Shown in pieces: positions 4,396 through 8,337 of a stretch of DNA of 8,337 bases (the stretch's first letter is position 1; each line of letters begins with the position of its first letter). The position numbers and the translations under genes are program-made. The notes beneath the pieces were generated by a model. It did not search any database. It saw only the letters and a program-made list of their open reading frames with translations, and was not told the origin of the DNA. The stretch is from Betaproteobacteria bacterium (GTDB lineage Bacteria; Pseudomonadota; Gammaproteobacteria; Burkholderiales; SG8-39): the NCBI GenBank assembly GCA_012274205.1, contig JAAOZY010000232.1:1-8337 (forward strand), in the 5' to 3' direction.

Positions 4396-6674
4396 TTGCG
4401 CAGGAACTTGAAGTCAGCTTGCACATGGCCTTCGTCGAAGCACGGCAGAAGCGCCATGAGTTCATCACGGTGGAGCACCTGCTGCTGGCGCTGCTGGACA
4501 ACCCGACCGCGGCCGAAGTGCTGCGCGCCTGCGCCGCCAACATCGACGAACTGCGCAAGAGCCTGTCCGGCTTTGTCGCCGAACACACGCCCACCGTCGC
4601 CGGGACCGAGGAAATCGATACCCAGCCGACGCTGGGCTTCCAGCGCGTGATCCAGCGCGCGATCCTGCATGTGCAGTCCTCGGGCAAGAAGGAAGTGACC
4701 GGCGCCAACGTGCTGGTCGCGATATTCGGCGAGAAAGACTCGCACGCCGTGTATTTCCTGCACCAGCAGGGCATCACGCGCCTGGACGTGGTCAATTTCA
4801 TCTCGCACGGAATCACCAAGACTCCGCAGGCCCAGGGCGGCAGCAAACCCGAAACCAGCGAGGAGCAGCAGGACGAACAGGCCAGCCACGGCGCGCTCGA
4901 AACCTACACCCTCAACCTGAACGCCCAGGCCCTGGTCGGCAAGATCGATCCGCTGATCGGGCGCGAGCGCGAACTGGAGCGCGTGATCCAGACGCTGTGC
5001 CGGCGGCGCAAGAACAATCCGCTGCTGGTGGGCGAAGCCGGCGTGGGCAAGACCGCCATCGCCGAAGGCCTCGCGCGGCGCATCGTCGAGGGCGCCGTGC
5101 CCGAGGTGCTGGCGCGCTGCCAGGTATATGCACTGGACATGGGCGCATTGCTCGCCGGCACAAAATACCGCGGCGATTTCGAGCAGCGCCTGAAGGCGGT
5201 GCTGAAGCAGCTGCTAGACAACTGCAACGCGATCCTGTTCATCGACGAGATCCACACCCTGATCGGCGCGGGTGCGGCATCCGGCGGGACGCTGGACGCG
5301 TCCAACCTGCTCAAGCCGGCGCTGTCCTCCGGCCAGCTGAAGTGCATCGGCGCCACCACCTACAACGAGTACCGCGGCGTATTCGAAAAAGACCACGCGC
5401 TGTCGCGCCGTTTCCAGAAGATCGACGTGACCGAACCCTCGGTCGAGGAAACCGTGGCCATACTGCGCGGGCTGAAGAGCCGCTTCGAGGCGCACCACGG
5501 CATCAAGTATTCGGCGGCGGCACTCACCACTGCGGCCGAGCTGTCGGCGCGCTTCATCAACGACCGTCATTTGCCGGACAAGGCAATCGACGTGATCGAT
5601 GAAGCCGGCGCCGCGCAGCGCATCCTGCCCAAGACCAAGCAGAAGAAGGTCGTGGGCAAACTCGAGATCGAGGAGATCATCGCCAAGATTGCGCGCATCC
5701 CGCCGCGCAGCGTATCGTCGGACGACCGCGAGTCGCTGCGCAACCTGGACCGCGACCTCAAGGCCGTGGTATTCGGCCAGGACCGCGCCATCGACGCCCT
5801 CGCGGCCTCGATCAAGATGGCGCGCAGCGGCCTGGGGCAGCCGACCAAGCCGATTGGCTCCTTCCTGTTTTCCGGCCCGACCGGCGTGGGCAAGACCGAA
5901 GTGGCGCGCCAGCTGGCGTATTGCATGGGCATCGAGCTGATCCGCTTCGACATGTCCGAATACATGGAGCGCCATGCGGTGTCGCGCCTGATCGGCGCTC
6001 CGCCGGGCTATGTCGGCTTCGACCAGGGCGGGCTGCTGACCGAGGCGATCAGCAAGAAGCCGCATTGCGTGCTGCTGCTCGACGAGATCGAGAAGGCGCA
6101 CCCCGACATTTTCAATATCCTGCTGCAGGTGATGGATCACGGCACCCTTACCGACAACAACGGGCGCAAGGCCGATTTCCGCAACGTGGTCATCATCATG
6201 ACCACCAATGCCGGCGCCGAGGCGCTGAACCGCGCCAGTATCGGCTTCAGCCAGACGCGCACAACCGGCGACGAGCTGGCCGAGATCAAGCGCATGTTCA
6301 CGCCGGAGTTCAGAAACCGGCTGGACGCGATCATCTCGTTTGCGGCGCTCGACCATGAGGTCATCCTGCGCGTGGTGGACAAGTTCCTGATGCAACTGGA
6401 GGAGCAGCTGCACGAGAAGAAGGTCGAGGTCGTTTTTACCGATGCGCTCAAGGCGCACCTGGCCGAGCACGGCTTCGATCCGCTCATGGGGGCGCGGCCG
6501 ATGGCGCGCCTGATCCAGGATACGGTGCGGCGCGCGCTCGCAGACGAACTGCTGTTCGGGCGCCTGGTGAGCGGCGGCAAGGTCACCATCGACATCGATG
6601 CCGCCGACAAGGTGCAGCTCGTCTTCCCCGACGACACGCCGGTCGCACCGCCGCCGGTGGTGCAGGAAAGCTGA
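4392..6674 (+). CDS. clpA: ClpA, ATP-dependent unfoldase subunit of ClpAP
   Basis: Hexameric AAA+ chaperone in the cytoplasm that unfolds substrates and threads them into ClpP. The 760 residues match E. coli ClpA (758). The N-domain (about 1-145) binds ClpS, and a polar linker (about 145-170) follows. D1 (about 170-440) has Walker A GEAGVGKT (214-221), Walker B ILFIDE (281-286), pore loop KYRG (258-261) and arginines 339-340. D2 (about 440-745) has Walker A GPTGVGKT (495-502), Walker B VLLLDE (560-565), pore loop GYVG (539-542) and sensor-2 GAR (700-702). The ClpP-docking loop is IGF (617-619), at the same position as IGL in E. coli, which separates ClpA from ClpB. There is no ClpB-type coiled-coil insert and no ClpC-type zinc or UVR element. 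The tail is proline-rich (PVAPPPVV). The ribosome site GAGGA (4381-4385) lies inside clpS, and the ATG overlaps the clpS stop. Both ATPase sites look intact. Confidence 0.98.
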   Translation: MIAQELEVSLHMAFVEARQKRHEFITVEHLLLALLDNPTAAEVLRACAANIDELRKSLSGFVAEHTPTVAGTEEIDTQPTLGFQRVIQRAILHVQSSGKKEVTGANVLVAIFGEKDSHAVYFLHQQGITRLDVVNFISHGITKTPQAQGGSKPETSEEQQDEQASHGALETYTLNLNAQALVGKIDPLIGRERELERVIQTLCRRRKNNPLLVGEAGVGKTAIAEGLARRIVEGAVPEVLARCQVYALDMGALLAGTKYRGDFEQRLKAVLKQLLDNCNAILFIDEIHTLIGAGAASGGTLDASNLLKPALSSGQLKCIGATTYNEYRGVFEKDHALSRRFQKIDVTEPSVEETVAILRGLKSRFEAHHGIKYSAAALTTAAELSARFINDRHLPDKAIDVIDEAGAAQRILPKTKQKKVVGKLEIEEIIAKIARIPPRSVSSDDRESLRNLDRDLKAVVFGQDRAIDALAASIKMARSGLGQPTKPIGSFLFSGPTGVGKTEVARQLAYCMGIELIRFDMSEYMERHAVSRLIGAPPGYVGFDQGGLLTEAISKKPHCVLLLDEIEKAHPDIFNILLQVMDHGTLTDNNGRKADFRNVVIIMTTNAGAEALNRASIGFSQTRTTGDELAEIKRMFTPEFRNRLDAIISFAALDHEVILRVVDKFLMQLEEQLHEKKVEVVFTDALKAHLAEHGFDPLMGARPMARLIQDTVRRALADELLFGRLVSGGKVTIDIDAADKVQLVFPDDTPVAPPPVVQES

Positions 6675-6692
6675 AGCGCCTGCCACGCCCGC

Positions 6693-6719
6693 AAAAAAGG
6701 CCGCGCAAGCGGCCTTTTT
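6693..6719. terminator. Bidirectional intrinsic terminator between clpA and dut
   Basis: GGCCGC (6699-6704) and GCGGCC (6709-6714) close a GCAA tetraloop, flanked by six A (6693-6698) on the left and five T (6715-6719) on the right. The stem extends to 11 bp if the A and T tracts pair. Either strand gives a GC stem followed by a U-tract, so it can end both clpA (stop 19 bases before) and dut (stop 26 bases away on the other side). Confidence 0.92.
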
Positions 6720-6744
6720 CTTTGCGCTACGCGCTGATCGCGCG

Positions 6745-7194
6745 CTAATGCTTGCCGGTGCTGCCGAAGCCCCCCGCGCCGCGCTCGCTTTCGGTGAAGT
6801 CGTCGACCACCTTGAGTTCGACCTGCAGCACCGGCACCACCACCAGCTGCGCGATGCGCTCCAGCGGATTGAGCGTAAACGCGCTCGCGCCGCGGTTCCA
6901 CAGCGAAACGAATATCTGCCCCTGGTAGTCGGAATCGATCAAGCCGACCAGGTTGCCGAGCACGATGCCGTGCTTGTGCCCCAGCCCGGAGCGCGGCAGG
7001 ACCATGGCGGCCAGCCCCGGATCGGTGAGATGTATCGCAATCCCGCTAGGTATCAGTTCGGTCGCGCCGGGCTTGAGCTCGATCGGCGCGTCGATGCAGG
7101 CGCGCAGGTCCAGGCCGGCGGCGCCGGCGGTGGCGTAATGCGGCAGGCTTCCCTTGAGGCGCGCATCGAGGACTTTGATATCCAGTTTGTGCAT
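6745..7194 (-). CDS. dut: dUTP diphosphatase (dUTPase)
   Basis: Hydrolyses dUTP to dUMP and pyrophosphate, which keeps uracil out of DNA and supplies the precursor for thymidylate. It is a homotrimer with shared active sites. The 149 residues (E. coli 151) carry all five family motifs: AGAAGLDLRA (23-32), PRSGLGHKHG (67-76), GLIDSDYQG (84-92) with catalytic Asp87, RIAQLVV (113-119) and the C-terminal lid RGAGGFGSTG (138-147) with the base-stacking Phe143. The ATG at 7194 gives the usual N-terminus (HKLDIKVLD), but no purine-rich ribosome site is visible just upstream, which is odd for an essential gene. It lies 83 bases downstream of coaBC on the same strand and is probably co-transcribed with it, a common pairing in proteobacteria. 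It ends at the bidirectional terminator shared with clpA. Confidence 0.97.
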   Translation of the reverse strand: MHKLDIKVLDARLKGSLPHYATAGAAGLDLRACIDAPIELKPGATELIPSGIAIHLTDPGLAAMVLPRSGLGHKHGIVLGNLVGLIDSDYQGQIFVSLWNRGASAFTLNPLERIAQLVVVPVLQVELKVVDDFTESERGAGGFGSTGKH

Positions 7195-7248
7195 GTCTGT
7201 TGGCTGTAGCTGAGGACGGGAAACAAGGGGAACGATTAGCTCGCTATT

Positions 7249-7263
7249 GCCGGGGGACCCGGC
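7249..7263 (-). repeat. Small GC hairpin in the coaBC-dut spacer
   Basis: GCCGGG (7249-7254) and CCCGGC (7258-7263) form a perfect 6-bp stem with a 3-base loop, 15 bases past the coaBC stop. No T-run follows on the reverse strand, so it is unlikely to stop transcription and may mark a processing or stability site. A 10-base direct repeat, GCTCGCTATT, flanks it (7239-7248 and 7273-7282); the second copy includes the coaBC stop codon. Confidence 0.4.
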
Positions 7264-7277
7264 GCTTGCAGCGCTCG

Positions 7278-8337
7278 CTATTTTTTCGGCAGCAGCCTGG
7301 CGATGTGCTCGATGAGCGCGCGCGCGATTGCGAGCTTCGGCGCGCGCGCAAGCTCGTGTCGGCCGGCATCGTCGAACAGGATCAGCTGGTTGTCGTCAGC
7401 GCCGAACGCATGCTGCGCGAGATTGGCGGCGAGCAGCGGCACTTTCTTGCGCCGCCGCTTGGCGTCGGCATAGGCGTCCAGGTTTTCCGTCTCCGCGGCA
7501 AAGCCGACGCAGAACGGCGCCTTCCTGCGCGCCGCAACGGTGCCGAGGATGTCGGGATTGGGCTGGAGCTGCAGCGTCATCTCGCCCGTGCCTTTTTTCA
7601 GCTTGTGCCCCTTGGCTTCCTTGGGCCGGTAGTCGGCGACTGCCGCGACGCCGATGAACACATCCGCCTTGGCCACGCACGCCATGACGGCGTCGTACAT
7701 TTGCTGCGCAGTGGAAACATCGATGCGCTCCATGCCACGCGGCGCCGCCAGCGCCGTCGGTCCGCTTACCAGCGTGACCGCCGCGCCTGCGTCGCGCGCC
7801 GCGCGCGCCACGGCGTAGCCCATCTTCCCGGAACTGGTATTGGCAATGCCGCGTACGGTATCGATGGGCTCGAAGGTCGGACCGGCGGTGATCAGCACGC
7901 GCTTGCCTGCCAGCAGGCGCGGCTGGAAATGCGCCTCGATCTCCTCGAACAATTCCTCCGCCTCGAGCATGCGGCCCATGCCGACTTCGCCGCAAGCCTG
8001 ATCACCGCTAGCAGGGCCGAGCAGGGCCACGCCGTCGGCGGCGAGCTGCCGGACATTGCGCTGCGTCGCCGGTTTGTCCCACATCTGCAGATTCATCGCC
8101 GGCGCCACCAGCAGCGGGCATTCACGCGCCAGGCACAGCGTGGACAGCAGGTCGTCGCACAGTCCATGGGCCAGCTTGGCGAGGAAATCCGCGCTGGCCG
8201 GTGCCACCACGATGGCGTCGCAGCCACGCGACAGTTCGATGTGCGCCATGTTGCTCGGCACGCCCGCGTCCCACAGGTCGGTGGCCACCGGATTGCCCGA
8301 GAGCGCCTGCAGCGTGACCGGCGTAATGAAGCGGCAG
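7278..8337 (-). CDS. coaBC: Bifunctional phosphopantothenoylcysteine decarboxylase / phosphopantothenate-cysteine ligase (5' end beyond window)
   Basis: Catalyses two consecutive steps of coenzyme A synthesis: CTP-dependent joining of cysteine to 4'-phosphopantothenate (CoaB), then FMN-dependent decarboxylation to 4'-phosphopantetheine (CoaC). The frame stays open to the right edge, so 352 C-terminal residues are visible and about 50 are missing compared with E. coli (406). An internal GTG at 8288 is not the start, because the conserved segment FITPVTLQALSGNP continues upstream of it. In visible numbering, CoaC residues are the active-site His32 (AHIELS), Asn82 in PAMNLQMW and Cys115 in DQACGEVGMGRM. 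The CoaB domain starts near residue 146 with VLITAGPT and carries NTSSGKMG (166-173), AAVADYRP with Asp235, the KLKK lysines (245-248) and NPDILG. Both activities look intact. The stop is TAG, with dut 83 bases downstream. Identification is secure. Confidence 0.96.
   Translation of the reverse strand, partial: CRFITPVTLQALSGNPVATDLWDAGVPSNMAHIELSRGCDAIVVAPASADFLAKLAHGLCDDLLSTLCLARECPLLVAPAMNLQMWDKPATQRNVRQLAADGVALLGPASGDQACGEVGMGRMLEAEELFEEIEAHFQPRLLAGKRVLITAGPTFEPIDTVRGIANTSSGKMGYAVARAARDAGAAVTLVSGPTALAAPRGMERIDVSTAQQMYDAVMACVAKADVFIGVAAVADYRPKEAKGHKLKKGTGEMTLQLQPNPDILGTVAARRKAPFCVGFAAETENLDAYADAKRRRKKVPLLAANLAQHAFGADDNQLILFDDAGRHELARAPKLAIARALIEHIARLLPKK

Noticed and set aside
5214..6686. 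490-codon reverse-strand open frame opposite clpA
   Set aside because: It lies fully antisense to a complete clpA with all motifs. Its composition (rich in Arg, His, Asp, Leu, Gln) is typical of antisense frames in GC-rich genes, and it has no recognisable family.
8286..8288. GTG as the coaBC start codon
   Set aside because: The conserved CoaC segment FITPVTLQALSGNP continues in frame upstream to the window edge, so the true start lies outside the window.
1..8337. Defence system, mobile element, CRISPR or other new accessory system
   Set aside because: All sizeable genes belong to well-known core families in expected neighbourhoods. I saw no transposase, integrase, repeat array or atypical gene cluster.

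Overview
The window looks like a chromosomal core region of a GC-rich proteobacterium, most likely a betaproteobacterium. The evidence is the gene content and order (icd, a cold-shock gene, clpS, clpA, then dut and coaBC), the CspA-like form of the cold-shock protein, and protein sequences close to the E. coli families as I remember them. No database comparison was possible, so the class is an inference. I see no tRNA, rRNA, CRISPR array, insertion sequence, phage or plasmid gene.

Layout, left to right. The 5' end of a reverse-strand rRNA pseudouridine synthase gene (rluE-like, 1-166) is cut by the window edge. A complete reverse-strand isocitrate lyase gene (aceA, 252-1559) follows, with an intrinsic terminator between it and rluE. 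A 529-base gene-free region (1560-2088) separates aceA from the divergent, forward NADP-dependent isocitrate dehydrogenase gene (icd, 2089-3351). This region is AT-rich in its middle and holds candidate promoters, inverted repeats and a long hairpin-rich aceA leader. Convergent with icd, and separated from it by a strong terminator, is a reverse-strand cold-shock gene (3535-3741). Its leader carries a terminator-like hairpin just before the start codon. A second divergent spacer (3742-4083) leads to the overlapping forward pair clpS-clpA (4084-6674). A bidirectional terminator separates clpA from reverse-strand dut (6745-7194) and a 5'-truncated reverse-strand coaBC (7278 to the right edge).

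Functional links. AceA and Icd compete for isocitrate: Icd sends it through the oxidative TCA cycle and makes NADPH, while AceA starts the glyoxylate shunt. Here they face away from one shared control region. The Icd serine that AceK phosphorylates in E. coli is conserved, but no aceK or malate synthase gene lies in the window. ClpS delivers N-degron substrates to ClpA, which unfolds them for ClpP; clpP is not in the window. Dut removes dUTP and supplies dUMP, and CoaBC makes 4'-phosphopantetheine for coenzyme A; they are often neighbours in proteobacteria.

I found no convincing new multi-gene system. The points most worth a second look are regulatory: the terminator-like hairpin in the cold-shock leader, and the long, hairpin-rich aceA leader within the aceA-icd spacer.
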